Shown here one piece after another: positions 34,057-43,722 of a DNA stretch of 64,000 nucleotides. Each line of letters begins with the position of its first letter. Within the stretch, counting starts at the first letter, position 1. The DNA comes from DATFVA01 sp963800255 (lineage in GTDB: Bacteria > Bacteroidota > Ignavibacteria > Ignavibacteriales > Ignavibacteriaceae): contig CAWDAK010000022.1 of assembly GCA_963800255.1 (NCBI GenBank), positions 248,001 to 312,000 of the forward strand. The letters run 5' to 3'. Position numbers and translations under genes: made by a program. The notes beneath the pieces were generated by a model. The model did not search any database, had not been told where the DNA came from, and saw only the letters and a list, made by a program, of their open reading frames with translations.

Positions 34057-35994
34057 ATGATTAATCTTATATACTTAACTATTCTTCTTCCGCTTGCAGG
34101 CTTTCTCATAAACGGAATATTCGGGTCACGTATCAAAAACGAGAAAGTTATCGGGATAATCGGAAGCGGTGCAATCGGGCTGTCATTCCTGGTTGCTGCC
34201 GGAGCGTTCATACAAACTCTGGGACTCCCGGTTGAAGAGAGACAGCATATTGTTAATCTTTTTACCTGGCTTCATGTAGGCAGTCTTAATGTAGGCTTTT
34301 CATACCAGGTTGATCAGCTGTCGCTGGTTATGGCATTAATCGTTACAGGTGTAGGATTTATAATTCACGTATACTCCATTGGATATATGCATGGAGATAA
34401 GAGCTTCTGGAGATTCTTTGCCTATCTGAATCTTTTCATCTTTGCTATGATGAACCTGATACTAGGTGATAATTTTGTTCTGCTTTTCCTTGGATGGGAG
34501 GGAGTTGGTCTCTGCTCTTATCTTTTAATCGGTTTCTGGTATGATAGAAAATTTGAAAAGAGCACTACCAGCGATGCAGCTAAAAAAGCATTCATAGTAA
34601 ACAGGATAGGCGACTTTGGATTTCTCCTGGGCATGTTCTTAATCTATCTTACATTCGGCAGTCTTAATTTTAACGAGGTTTTTGCACGTGCGAATATATT
34701 GAATGTGCATCAGGGAGTATTCACATTAATTGCGCTCTTCCTTTTTATCGGTGCAACAGGAAAATCGGCTCAGATACCATTGTTCGTCTGGCTTCCCGAT
34801 GCTATGGCGGGCCCTACACCGGTTTCAGCGCTTATACATGCAGCAACCATGGTTACCGCCGGCGTCTATATGGTGGCAAGGTGTTCCATATTATTTGTTT
34901 CGGCACCTGCAATAATGACACTTGTTTCAGTAATTGGAGTGGTTACAGCATTATTCGCTGCTTCAATCGGCATAGTTCAGAATGATATTAAGAAAGTGCT
35001 TGCTTACTCCACTATCAGTCAGCTCGGATATATGTTTTTAGCCCTGGGAGTAGGTGCTTTTTCTGCCGGTATATTTCACGTAATGACTCACGCATTTTTT
35101 AAGGCTCTTCTATTCCTTGGAGCCGGTTCTGTTATTCACGCTATGCATGAACACCAGGATATACAGGGATACGGCGGACTTAAAAAGTATATGCCCAAAA
35201 CGGCTATGACTTTCCTTATTGCCGCTCTGGCAATTTCGGGAATCCCGCCGCTTTCAGGTTTTTTCAGCAAGGATGAAATTCTCTGGCTTTCGTTCGCTAA
35301 CGGCAGTTTTGTTCTCTGGCTGATCGGAGCTATTACGGCACTGATGACTGCATTTTATATGTTCCGTCTTTATTTCCTGACGTTTGAAGGAAAAGAACGG
35401 TTCGGGCAGAGTGTCCATCCTCATGAATCTCCCTCTGTTATGACGATTCCGCTTATAATACTGGCCTTTCTTGCGGCTATCGGCGGTTTTATAGGAATAC
35501 CTGCTTTATTCTCAGGTGAGGGTGGTAATATGTTTGAAGGATGGCTTGCCCCGATATTTGAAAATGCAGAACGAAAACTTGCACTCTATGGAACGCATTC
35601 TGCCGGTTCGGAAATAACCCTGATGATAATTTCTGTAATACTTGCTGTAGGCGGAATATGGATGGCCAGGAACATTTATCTTAAAAAACCCGCCATTGCA
35701 GAATCTGCAGCAAACAGGTTCAAGGGTCTGCATAACCTCCTCTGGAATAAATATTTTGTTGATGAAATATATGATGCCGCAGTTGTTAACCCGATAAAAA
35801 AAGGTTCTGAAACTGTACTCTGGAAATTTACAGATGCTAAAATAATTGACGGTGCTGTTAATGGTACAGCTTCGTTAATTAATTTTATTTCAACAAAGAT
35901 AAGGCAGATCCAAACCGGGGTTGCCCAGATCTACGCAGTAGTTATGATGCTTGGAATAGTTATCGCTCTTTTCTGGATTATCTTAAGTTTATAA
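34057..35994 (+). CDS. nuoL: NADH-quinone oxidoreductase subunit L
   Basis: 645-residue antiporter-like proton-pumping subunit of complex I. All expected charged sites are present: WEGVGLCSYLLIGF (TM5), GKSAQIPLFVWLPDAMAGPT (TM7), the HAFFKALLFLG histidine and lysine, and GFFSKDEILW, where the lysine that is missing in the first NuoL is conserved. The C-terminal part (about 530-645) forms the lateral helix and last TM. The gap to nuoM is 3 bases. It serves as the internal reference for judging the divergent copy at 1-1858. Confidence 0.96.
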   Translation: MINLIYLTILLPLAGFLINGIFGSRIKNEKVIGIIGSGAIGLSFLVAAGAFIQTLGLPVEERQHIVNLFTWLHVGSLNVGFSYQVDQLSLVMALIVTGVGFIIHVYSIGYMHGDKSFWRFFAYLNLFIFAMMNLILGDNFVLLFLGWEGVGLCSYLLIGFWYDRKFEKSTTSDAAKKAFIVNRIGDFGFLLGMFLIYLTFGSLNFNEVFARANILNVHQGVFTLIALFLFIGATGKSAQIPLFVWLPDAMAGPTPVSALIHAATMVTAGVYMVARCSILFVSAPAIMTLVSVIGVVTALFAASIGIVQNDIKKVLAYSTISQLGYMFLALGVGAFSAGIFHVMTHAFFKALLFLGAGSVIHAMHEHQDIQGYGGLKKYMPKTAMTFLIAALAISGIPPLSGFFSKDEILWLSFANGSFVLWLIGAITALMTAFYMFRLYFLTFEGKERFGQSVHPHESPSVMTIPLIILAFLAAIGGFIGIPALFSGEGGNMFEGWLAPIFENAERKLALYGTHSAGSEITLMIISVILAVGGIWMARNIYLKKPAIAESAANRFKGLHNLLWNKYFVDEIYDAAVVNPIKKGSETVLWKFTDAKIIDGAVNGTASLINFISTKIRQIQTGVAQIYAVVMMLGIVIALFWIILSL

Positions 35995-35997
35995 ATT

Positions 35998-37521
35998 ATG
36001 GAAAACAGTTACTTACTCACATATCTTCTTTTTACACCTGTTGCCGGTGCAATCATCCTTTTATTCTTTAATAAGAATAAGGAAAACGCGGTAAGATGGT
36101 TTGGTCTGATCGTATCTACTATAGCTTTTATAATATCCCTTGTAATATATTTTAACTTTGATGCCTCGAAACCGGGATTTCAGTTTATTCATCAGTTCAT
36201 ATGGATTGAGAAACTGAGTATAAGTTATAAAGTGGGGATAGACGGTCTTGCTATGCTCATGCTGCTGCTTACTACATTCCTTACACCCCTGACCCTGCTC
36301 TCAAGCTGGTCGGGCATAAATAAGAGAGTAAAAGAATTTACGTTCTTTATGCTGATGCTTGAAGCAGGCATGCTGGGAGTATTCATCTCTATAGATTTAT
36401 TCCTGTTCTATATATTCTGGGAGGCTATGCTTATACCGATGTATTTTATCATCGGTATCTGGGGAGGTGAACGTAGAATTTACGCATCCGTAAAGTTTTT
36501 CCTCTACACAATGTTCGGCAGTCTGCTTATGCTGATTGCAATTATTTGGCTGGCGGTATATGCGTCATCATCATTAGGACATTTTTCAACCGATCTGTCG
36601 GAGCTTTACGCAGTAGGACCAACCATTAAACAGAATATCCAGAATTGGATGTTTGCAGCATTTGCATTCAGTTTTGCAATTAAAGTACCTCTTTTTCCTC
36701 TTCATACATGGCTTCCTGATGCCCACGTACAGGCACCTACTGCCGGAAGTGTTATACTTGCAGGTGTACTGCTGAAGATGGGAACGTATGGACTCTTAAG
36801 GTTTTGCCTGCCTCTCTTTCCCCAGGCCGCGGTGAATTTTGCTCCTTATATTTCAGTGCTTGCAGTAATAGGAATCATCTATGGCGCACTTGTAGCGATG
36901 GTTCAGAAAGATATGAAAAAACTTGTTGCCTATTCCTCGGTTGCCCACCTCGGGTTTGTTGTACTCGGAATATTCGCAATGACGCAGGAATCTGTTCAGG
37001 GCGCAGTGATACAGATGGTAAACCATGGTCTATCTACAGGAGCTTTATTCCTTTTAGTCGGAGTTATCTACGAAAGAACTCATACAAGGGAAATCTCAGA
37101 GTACGGCGGTATTGCTAAGATAGTTCCTATTTACGCATTTGCCCTTTTATTCGCATCTCTTTCTTCTATAGGGCTGCCGGGACTGAATGGTTTTGTCGGT
37201 GAGTTTTTAATTTTATTAGGTTCTTTTAAATCTCCTGTACTCGGAAGCTGGTGGTTTACCGTGTTCGCCGCATCAGGAGTAATCTTTGCAGCAGTCTATA
37301 TGCTGTGGATGTATCAGAGAGTTGCTTTTGGGGAGGTAACGAATCCAAAGATGAACTCTCTAACTGATATGAACAAGAGAGAAATCTTGGTACTCGTACC
37401 CATTTTCATATTCATTGTCTGGATAGGAATATATCCTAGTACGTTTTTGAAAGTATCAGATAAATCGACAGCAAAAGTAATAGAACAGGTGCATACGCAA
37501 ACCCAGGCAGTCATTGAATAG
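35998..37521 (+). CDS. nuoM: NADH-quinone oxidoreductase subunit M
   Basis: 507-residue antiporter-like subunit of complex I. FYIFWEAMLIPMYFIIGIWG holds the TM5 glutamate, KVPLFPLHTWLPDAHVQAPT the TM7 lysine, and QKDMKKLVAYSSVAHLGFVV plus NHGLSTGALFLLVG the later channel region. Length is standard (about 500). It is followed 11 bases later by an antiporter-like gene instead of nuoN. Confidence 0.96.
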   Translation: MENSYLLTYLLFTPVAGAIILLFFNKNKENAVRWFGLIVSTIAFIISLVIYFNFDASKPGFQFIHQFIWIEKLSISYKVGIDGLAMLMLLLTTFLTPLTLLSSWSGINKRVKEFTFFMLMLEAGMLGVFISIDLFLFYIFWEAMLIPMYFIIGIWGGERRIYASVKFFLYTMFGSLLMLIAIIWLAVYASSSLGHFSTDLSELYAVGPTIKQNIQNWMFAAFAFSFAIKVPLFPLHTWLPDAHVQAPTAGSVILAGVLLKMGTYGLLRFCLPLFPQAAVNFAPYISVLAVIGIIYGALVAMVQKDMKKLVAYSSVAHLGFVVLGIFAMTQESVQGAVIQMVNHGLSTGALFLLVGVIYERTHTREISEYGGIAKIVPIYAFALLFASLSSIGLPGLNGFVGEFLILLGSFKSPVLGSWWFTVFAASGVIFAAVYMLWMYQRVAFGEVTNPKMNSLTDMNKREILVLVPIFIFIVWIGIYPSTFLKVSDKSTAKVIEQVHTQTQAVIE

Positions 37522-37532
37522 GAAAATATCAT

Positions 37533-38960
37533 ATGAGATATGGCAGCAGAATCGTTGCAGCATTAATATTATCGTTCTTTTTTTATTGTAATATAAGTGC
37601 GGCTGAACTTCCGGCTGTGCAGGATACGGTTTCACAGGTAAGGACCGTTGAACTTGCAGGGGAACATGTTCTCCCGTCACCATATATGGTGATACCATTT
37701 ATCGTCCTTCTCCTGATGATCGCAACAGGCCCGTTGTTCTATAAACACTTCTGGGAAAGACATTACCCGAAGCTGGCAATTTTATTGGGACTAGTTACTG
37801 TATTCTATTACCTTGCTTTTCTGAATGAATACCATACTCTTCTGCACACTTTCGCGGAGTATATTTCATTTATAGCCCTGCTTAGTTCTTTGTTTGTGGC
37901 CTCAGGCGGTATTTTTATTAAGGTTGACAAAAAAGCCACGCCTTATATGAATGTTCTTTTCTTATTGTTTGGTGCGGTAATAGCGAATGTTATTGGTACA
38001 ACCGGTGCTTCAATGCTGCTTATAAGACCTTATATAAAAATGAATCAGAACAGGATAAAAGCATATCACGTTATTTTCTTCATTTTTATTGTAAGCAATA
38101 TCGGAGGCGCTTTAACTCCGATTGGCGATCCGCCCTTATTCATCGGTTTCCTGAGAGGTGTACCCTTTTTCTGGGTACTCGATAATATCTGGTTCATCTG
38201 GATACCAATGATTCTGCTGATACTTGCGGTGTTTTTCACATTCGACTGGTTTAACAGCAGAGGGAATTCTAATCCTAAAGAAGTGAGCTATTCAGGGAAG
38301 ATAGAGTTCAAAGGATTAAGGAACCTTGGGTATCTTGCAGTTATCATCGCCTCTGTATTCATAGATCCGGGGATATTTTCCTGGGTTCCCAGTTTAAGTC
38401 CGTTTCCTTTCGGCATCAGGGAAATGATAATGTTCGGAGTAGTCTTCTTTTCATACAAGCAGGCTGATCCGGAAATATTGAAAGCTAATGAATTTGATTT
38501 TGAACCAATTAAAGAAGTTGCGTATCTCTTCATCGGGATATTTTTAACTATGGTACCAGCTCTGCAGCTAATTGCCGAAGAAGCGAAAGTTAACAGGGAT
38601 TTACTCAATGCCGGCACATTTTACTGGGCAACGGGCGGATTATCATCATTCCTCGACAATACGCCTACGTACCTGAACTTTTTAAGTGCGGCAATGGGAA
38701 AATATACTCTTGATGTGAATGTAAAGGCTCACGTTCTGGATTTTGTTTCGCAGGACGTAATTTACCTCAGGGCAATTTCAGTAGCTGCGGTTTTCTTCGG
38801 GGCGATGACATACATCGGGAATGGACCTAATTTTATGGTGAAATCCATATGTGAGAGGGCAGGTATTGAAATGCCGAGCTTCTTCACATATATGGTTAAA
38901 TATTCGATACCGATACTGATACCTTTGTTTTTTATAATTTATTTTCTCTTTTTCCATTAA
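37533..38960 (+). CDS. Putative Na+/H+ antiporter (CitMHS_2 / NhaD-like family)
   Basis: 475-residue membrane protein of the ion transporter superfamily, commonly annotated as sodium:proton antiporter. An N-terminal signal-like helix (about 8-24) with a short polar segment is followed by about eleven helices. The two family half-repeats show as NVIGTTGASMLLIRPYIKMN with GGALTPIGDPPLFIGFLRG, and as GGLSSFLDNTPTYLNFLSA with AMTYIGNGPNFMVKSICERA. The N-x-T-G/G-x-P and D-N-x-P motifs are typical of NhaD and ArsB-like carriers. Sandwiched between nuoM and nuoN, 11 bases from each neighbour side. The ion is not shown by sequence; linking proton and sodium gradients is an inference from position. 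Confidence 0.85.
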   Translation: MRYGSRIVAALILSFFFYCNISAAELPAVQDTVSQVRTVELAGEHVLPSPYMVIPFIVLLLMIATGPLFYKHFWERHYPKLAILLGLVTVFYYLAFLNEYHTLLHTFAEYISFIALLSSLFVASGGIFIKVDKKATPYMNVLFLLFGAVIANVIGTTGASMLLIRPYIKMNQNRIKAYHVIFFIFIVSNIGGALTPIGDPPLFIGFLRGVPFFWVLDNIWFIWIPMILLILAVFFTFDWFNSRGNSNPKEVSYSGKIEFKGLRNLGYLAVIIASVFIDPGIFSWVPSLSPFPFGIREMIMFGVVFFSYKQADPEILKANEFDFEPIKEVAYLFIGIFLTMVPALQLIAEEAKVNRDLLNAGTFYWATGGLSSFLDNTPTYLNFLSAAMGKYTLDVNVKAHVLDFVSQDVIYLRAISVAAVFFGAMTYIGNGPNFMVKSICERAGIEMPSFFTYMVKYSIPILIPLFFIIYFLFFH

Positions 38961-38972
38961 AGGAGTATAACT

Positions 38973-39338
38973 ATGGCGTCGCTGAAGGAAATACTGAAGA
39001 GCAAACCGACAGGTTTATTTTACAAAAACAGGCTTATACTTCCTTTCCAGGGAATATTCCTGAAAGTTATTGTTGATGATGACATTATCATGGATTTTTC
39101 CCCGTCATCCAAACAGATATTCATTACCGAAAATGAAAATTATACTGATCTATATTTCAAGGAATATAAGCACCTCAAGGATGCTGTTTCAAAGTATGAA
39201 GCAATAAAGATGGTGCTTGTTGAGAAGGGAAAAGATATTTTTAATTTCGATAACCACCAGAAAATTGTTATTTATCTTGATAAAAAACATATGGTAAATA
39301 TCGAAGAAACAGACGAAGATATTTTATTTATTGAATAA
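38973..39338 (+). CDS. Small hypothetical protein inside the nuo operon
   Basis: 121-residue soluble, acidic protein with no signal peptide or membrane helix. A beta-rich first half (KNRLILPFQGIFLKVIVDDD) is followed by a helix (KEYKHLKDAVSKYEAIKMVL) and a second strand pair (QKIVIYLDKKHMVNIEETDE). AAAGGAG lies before the ATG. I do not recognise the family. It sits 12 bases after the antiporter gene and 41 before nuoN, so it is probably co-translated with both and could act on either. Confidence 0.7.
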   Translation: MASLKEILKSKPTGLFYKNRLILPFQGIFLKVIVDDDIIMDFSPSSKQIFITENENYTDLYFKEYKHLKDAVSKYEAIKMVLVEKGKDIFNFDNHQKIVIYLDKKHMVNIEETDEDILFIE

Positions 39339-39379
39339 ATCAGATTGCCGGATTTAAGGCATACCAAAGGCTTAAAATT

Positions 39380-40807
39380 ATGCTCAATAGTATCCAGGAA
39401 TTTTACAATATTATGCCGCTGGTGATAGTCGGCGCAGGAATCCTCATTTCATTATTAGTTGAAATGTTCAGGAAAGAGAGCCAGACAGCGGTAAGCTGGA
39501 TTTCCGTATTAATCTTTCTTGCTGCGGCATTTTATTCACTGGCCACGGTTAATTCTGTTTCTGTGGTTATGCAGAATATGCTTGCAACCGGAGGAACGGT
39601 AAATATATTTTATTTCATATTTACTTTCGGGGCCGCACTGGTTTGTCTTTTGTCTATGGACTATCTTAAGAAGTACGGCGCTGATTACGGAGAGTTCTAT
39701 CTTCTGGTGCAGTGTTCTGTTCTTGGTATGATGCTTATGGCTGGAGCAAAAGATCTGTTCACAATTTTCCTCGGATTGGAGCTTATGTCAATAAGTTTTT
39801 ATGCGCTGGCAGGGATTAACAGGAAGAGGATTTCAGCAAATGAAGCATCACTTAAATACTTCCTGCTTGGTGCTTTTGCAACCGGGTTTACGGTATATGG
39901 TATTGCACTTATTTACGGTTCAGCAGGAACCACCTCTATTGAAGTAATAACTTCGAGATTCGGGAATCTATCCGGTGACTTCATCTTTATTACGGGGTTA
40001 CTTTTGTTCCTGGTCGGGTTCTCCTTCAAAATAGCTGCCTTTCCGTTTCATATGTGGGTTCCTGATGTATATGAAGGATCAGCAACCACAGTATCTGGTT
40101 TATTCTCCACCGGCGGGAAAGCGGCAGCGTTCAGCGCCATTATTGTTACTCTCGGCACCATTTTCAGTACAGCGTCGCATTTATTTACTCCTTATCTTGC
40201 TGTAATCGCCGTTCTCTCCATGCTTTTCGGCAGTATTGTAGCCATTGTGCAGGATAATATAAAACGAATGCTTGCTTATTCTTCTATAGCGCATGCAGGT
40301 TATATGCTTATAGGCTTTGCTGCAGGAAATTATGACGGCATAGCGGGAATAATATTCTACCTGGCTGCTTATACCTTTATGAACCTTGGAGCATTCGGAA
40401 TAGTTTCGATTGTGGAGGGGAAGGATGAGGCAAACCTTTCTATTCGTTCCTTTGCCGGTCTGGGGTCAAGAAACCCCTTACTTGCCGGATTACTTTCAGT
40501 ATTTATGTTCTCACTGGCAGGCATTCCGCCCTTTGCCGGTTTTTTCGGCAAGTACTATGTTTTTATTGCTGCCATTGAATCAGGTTTAACCTGGCTTGCT
40601 GTAATTGGTGTCATTTCAAGCGTTATCAGTGTTTACTTCTATCTGAGAATAGTAGTTTTAATGTATTTTAAAGACGCTGAGGAAGTTGTTTCACCCTCAC
40701 AAACCAGTACAGGTTTGCTTGCTGTTATTATTTCGGTTCTCCTGGTGATCATACTCGGAGTTGCCCCCGGCACAATTATCGGATTAATTTCTTCATTCCT
40801 GTCATAG
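39380..40807 (+). CDS. nuoN: NADH-quinone oxidoreductase subunit N
   Basis: 475-residue antiporter-like subunit of complex I. LGLELMSISFYALAGINRKR has the TM5 glutamate, FKIAAFPFHMWVPDVYEGSA the TM7 lysine, and NIKRMLAYSSIAHAGYMLIG and GIPPFAGFFGKYYVF the later landmarks, with the terminal lysine typical of NuoN. Last gene of the second complex I segment; a strong terminator follows 27 bases after its stop. Confidence 0.96.
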   Translation: MLNSIQEFYNIMPLVIVGAGILISLLVEMFRKESQTAVSWISVLIFLAAAFYSLATVNSVSVVMQNMLATGGTVNIFYFIFTFGAALVCLLSMDYLKKYGADYGEFYLLVQCSVLGMMLMAGAKDLFTIFLGLELMSISFYALAGINRKRISANEASLKYFLLGAFATGFTVYGIALIYGSAGTTSIEVITSRFGNLSGDFIFITGLLLFLVGFSFKIAAFPFHMWVPDVYEGSATTVSGLFSTGGKAAAFSAIIVTLGTIFSTASHLFTPYLAVIAVLSMLFGSIVAIVQDNIKRMLAYSSIAHAGYMLIGFAAGNYDGIAGIIFYLAAYTFMNLGAFGIVSIVEGKDEANLSIRSFAGLGSRNPLLAGLLSVFMFSLAGIPPFAGFFGKYYVFIAAIESGLTWLAVIGVISSVISVYFYLRIVVLMYFKDAEEVVSPSQTSTGLLAVIISVLLVIILGVAPGTIIGLISSFLS

Positions 40808-40834
40808 TAGTAGTTTTTTACTTGAATTTTACCT

Positions 40835-40882
40835 GCCGGTTTGAAAGTTTAGAAAAACTTAATATAAAACCGGCTTTTTTTT
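40835..40882 (+). terminator. Terminator of the nuoJ-N operon
   Basis: Arms GCCGGTTT (40835-40842) and AAACCGGC (40867-40874), with an inner AGTTT/AAACT pair in the loop, followed by eight T. It marks the end of the J-K-L-M-antiporter-unknown-N unit. Confidence 0.85.
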
Positions 40883-40896
40883 ATTAGGAAATTAAT

Positions 40897-42462
40897 ATGA
40901 TACCTTTGTTTTCTACCAGCCAGATACGTGAAACAGACGAGCGGGCAATAAAAGAGTTGAAAGTTCCTGGTGTGGTTTTGATGGAAAATGCTTCACTTGA
41001 GATATTTAATTATATCGAAAGAGCTCGCAAAGAACGTAATCTGCCCGCCAGGATCGCTATAATCTGCGGGAAGGGAAATAACGGGGGAGACGGCTATGCT
41101 GCTGCCAGGCACTTTCTCAATAGCGGATACGAAACGGCGGTAGTTAAGGTTGGCGAAGAAAGTGAAATGTCGCCCGACTGCAGGACAAATTTTACTATTC
41201 TTAAGAACCTGGGTAGTGGAAACAAATCTTTTACTATAATCGACTTTAAGTCAATCGGTGATCTCCGGAAGATAAAAAATTACACTCTAATAGCAGATGC
41301 AATGCTGGGAAGCGGAATTGAAGGCGCATTAAGGGAACCATATAAGTCAATTGTTGATGAATTAAATAAGTATACTGCGCTTAAGGCAGCTATTGATATT
41401 CCCAGCGGTTTAAGTGCTGATAAAGGTTTTGCTGAAAGTGCATTTCAGGCTGACCTGACTATTACACTTGGAGAATTAAAGAAAGGTCTTTTTTTCGGCA
41501 AAGGCAGCATATGCAGCGGCGAAGTTTACAAGGGAAGTATAGGTATAGGTTTTTCTGTCTATGACCAGTTTGATAGTTCTGAGTATCTTATAGAACCTGA
41601 AGATGCGTGGCTGTTTCTGCCGAAAAAAAAGAAGGATGAATATAAATATTCAGCCGGGAAGGTATTTACTATTGCGGGTTCGGGTGATTTACCCGGAGCC
41701 GCAGTATTGACCTCAAAAGCTGTGCTGACTTCAGGATCGGGAGCTTCTGTACTTGCTTATCCAAGGTCGGTAAGGCGCCTGGTACACAAAAACCTGGGTG
41801 AAGTAATTGTTGATGCATACAATGACAATAAAAAAGAGATCCTTACAGATGATAACATTAAGGAACTTAATAAACGAATTAAGTGGGCTGATGTAGTAGC
41901 GATAGGGCCCGGGCTTGGAAGGGAAGAGGAAACTCTGGAGGCTGTCCTTCAGGTATTAAGAGAAAAGAAATACAAGAGTATTGTCCTTGATGCGGATGCT
42001 GTCTTTGCTGTTGGTGAGGATGGTTATCAGCATTACAACCTTAAGGATGCCGTCTTAACACCTCATCATGCTGAGTTCGCTCACTTAATCGGAAAAGACC
42101 AGAGTGAAATCGAAAAAGATATTCTGCAGTATGGACATAATTTTGCCGGGGAAACAGGATCATATCTCGTGCTTAAAGGAGCCCCGACTATAATATTTAC
42201 TCCAGGCGGCGATGCTCTTATAAATACTACGGGCAACCCGGGAATGGCTAAATTCGGAACCGGCGATGTTTTGACCGGTGTAATAGCTTCTTTTATTGCA
42301 CAGAAAAAAAATAAAGAAGAAGCAATAATAAGTTCTGTATATCTTCATAGCCTTGCGGCTGATCTGCTGCTTGAGAAAAACACTGAGTTCGGATATACGG
42401 CATCTGATATAAGTCGTAATATTTCTTCAGCAATTAAATTTTTAAGGAAAACATTTGCTTAA
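40897..42462 (+). CDS. nnr: Bifunctional NAD(P)HX epimerase / ADP-dependent dehydratase
   Basis: 521-residue metabolite repair enzyme that restores damaged NADH and NADPH hydrates. The N-terminal YjeF_N epimerase domain (about 1-215) has IRETDERAIK and CGKGNNGGDGYAAARHFLNS. The C-terminal carbohydrate-kinase-like dehydratase (about 225-521) has GSGDLPGAAVLTSKAVLTSG, AIGPGLGREE and the catalytic NTTGNPGMAKFGTGDVLTGV. Full length for the fused bacterial form. GGAAATTA lies before the ATG. It overlaps the VanZ-like gene by 8 bases. Confidence 0.95.
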   Translation: MIPLFSTSQIRETDERAIKELKVPGVVLMENASLEIFNYIERARKERNLPARIAIICGKGNNGGDGYAAARHFLNSGYETAVVKVGEESEMSPDCRTNFTILKNLGSGNKSFTIIDFKSIGDLRKIKNYTLIADAMLGSGIEGALREPYKSIVDELNKYTALKAAIDIPSGLSADKGFAESAFQADLTITLGELKKGLFFGKGSICSGEVYKGSIGIGFSVYDQFDSSEYLIEPEDAWLFLPKKKKDEYKYSAGKVFTIAGSGDLPGAAVLTSKAVLTSGSGASVLAYPRSVRRLVHKNLGEVIVDAYNDNKKEILTDDNIKELNKRIKWADVVAIGPGLGREEETLEAVLQVLREKKYKSIVLDADAVFAVGEDGYQHYNLKDAVLTPHHAEFAHLIGKDQSEIEKDILQYGHNFAGETGSYLVLKGAPTIIFTPGGDALINTTGNPGMAKFGTGDVLTGVIASFIAQKKNKEEAIISSVYLHSLAADLLLEKNTEFGYTASDISRNISSAIKFLRKTFA

Positions 42463-42859
42463 TAAACTTGAAAGAAACAGAAAGTGGCTCATTTACTTTC
42501 CTTTGATTCTTTACTGGGTGGTACTATTTATTGCTACCACACTTCCCGCAGTTGATCTGCCTAAAACCGGAGTAAGTGATAAGGTCGAGCATTTTACAGC
42601 ATATATGATTTTAGCTGTTCTTCTTAATTTTACAATGATGTTCCAGAATAAATACCCAAAACTTAAAAAAAAGGCCTGGTTATACACTTTATTAGTAATT
42701 CTTACTTATGCTGGTCTTGATGAATTTCACCAGTTATTTATACCGGGAAGGGACTGTGATATACTTGACTGGCTGTCAGATGCCTCAGGAGTATTACTCG
42801 GTTTAGGTTTTGTAAAATTAGTTGTTATTTTTTCCGGATATAAGCCGCAAGCAGGCTGA
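42455..42859 (+). CDS. VanZ-like membrane protein
   Basis: 134-residue protein with four helices and a VanZ-like pattern: PLILYWVVLFIATTLPA, DLPKTGVSDKVEHFTAYMIL (conserved D-K-x-x-H) and GLDEFHQLFIPGRDCDILDW (conserved D-E-x-H-Q and D-x-x-D). The start is a TTG overlapping the nnr end, with AAGGAAA before it; no good ATG is available. VanZ in enterococci gives low-level teicoplanin resistance, but the role of the wider family is unclear. Confidence 0.88.
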   Translation: MLNKLERNRKWLIYFPLILYWVVLFIATTLPAVDLPKTGVSDKVEHFTAYMILAVLLNFTMMFQNKYPKLKKKAWLYTLLVILTYAGLDEFHQLFIPGRDCDILDWLSDASGVLLGLGFVKLVVIFSGYKPQAG

Positions 42860-43009
42860 AATTCTGTTTTCCCTGCGGGTGTTAAAAAAATACCTTTTCT
42901 TTGGAACCTTTGAAAAATATTCTAGTAAGAACAGAAGCAGTATTTGACAAAAGAACCATCATTTATTAACTTGGCGGGCGATAAATTTGCCCTTTAGGAG
43001 GACTTGGTA

Positions 43010-43663
43010 ATGGCATTAAATAAAAATCCAAAAGCGGATTTAAGACGCAGCTACAAAAAAGTTTTTGAGCTGAGTTTAATTATTGCTCTTGCAATATTGA
43101 TAGTTGCGTTTAAGTTTTTCCCGCATGTTGATACACAGGCTGCGGTGAGCGAAGGACCTCAGGAATTGTTCAAGGTTGAAGATGTTCAGCAGACTAAACA
43201 GGAGAACAGACCTCCACCGCCTCCTAAACCTCCTATTCCGATCGAAGCTCCTTCTGAGGATGTTCTTGAAGATATTGAAATCGGCGAAACTGAACTTAAT
43301 GTTAATGAATCCGTAGAAGCTCCGCCTCCCCCTAAAGTTGAAAAGAAGGTAGAGGAAGAACCTCAGTATTTCGTAGCAGTTGAAGAAATGCCGGAACCTA
43401 TCGGCGGCATCCAGGCAATTCAAAGCAAGATAGTATATCCGGAAATTGCTAAAAGAGCCGGAATTGAAGGAAAAGTTTATGTACTTGCTTTCGTTGATGA
43501 AACAGGCAACGTTACTAAAGCACAGATTATAAAAGGTTTGGGTGCGGGTCTTGATGAAGCAGCCCTAAACGCAGTGAAAGCTACTAAGTTTAAACCCGGT
43601 AAGCAAAGAGGAAAACCTGTTAAAGTTCAGGTATCAATTCCTATAGTATTCAGACTCCAATAA
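43010..43663 (+). CDS. tonB: TonB-family energy transducer
   Basis: 217-residue TonB protein. I choose the ATG at 43010, eight bases after a perfect AGGAGG; a TTG two codons earlier is not needed. A cytoplasmic start with RRSYKKVFELS is followed by one TM helix (about 22-42), a proline-rich periplasmic span (RPPPPPKPPIPIEAPSEDV and a second PPPPKVEKK) and a C-terminal TonB domain (about 135-217, YPEIAKRAGIEGKVYVLAFV). It would link the proton gradient to receptors such as the one at 5006-7330. Followed by a strong terminator, so it is monocistronic or last in its unit. Confidence 0.95.
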   Translation: MALNKNPKADLRRSYKKVFELSLIIALAILIVAFKFFPHVDTQAAVSEGPQELFKVEDVQQTKQENRPPPPPKPPIPIEAPSEDVLEDIEIGETELNVNESVEAPPPPKVEKKVEEEPQYFVAVEEMPEPIGGIQAIQSKIVYPEIAKRAGIEGKVYVLAFVDETGNVTKAQIIKGLGAGLDEAALNAVKATKFKPGKQRGKPVKVQVSIPIVFRLQ

Positions 43664-43682
43664 TTTTAACGTGAAGTGGTGT

Positions 43683-43722
43683 AAGGCTGTCTCAGTAATA
43701 CTGAGACAGCCTTTTCTATTTT
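43683..43722 (+). terminator. Terminator of tonB
   Basis: Arms GGCTGTCTCAG and CTGAGACAGCC (43685-43695 and 43701-43711), 11 bp, 5-nt loop, followed by TTTTCTATTTT. A second, A/T-only hairpin (GATTAAAAA/TTTTTAATC, 43729-43737 and 43747-43755) lies between it and the convergent YCF48 gene. Confidence 0.9.

Noticed and set aside
37533..38960. Calling the antiporter a citrate transporter or arsenite pump
   Set aside because: The superfamily includes these, but no citrate or arsenic genes are near; the neutral antiporter-like call is safer.
42982..42989. TAAATTTG box before tonB
   Set aside because: No TTG at the needed distance, and the predicted start would cut into the ribosome-binding site.
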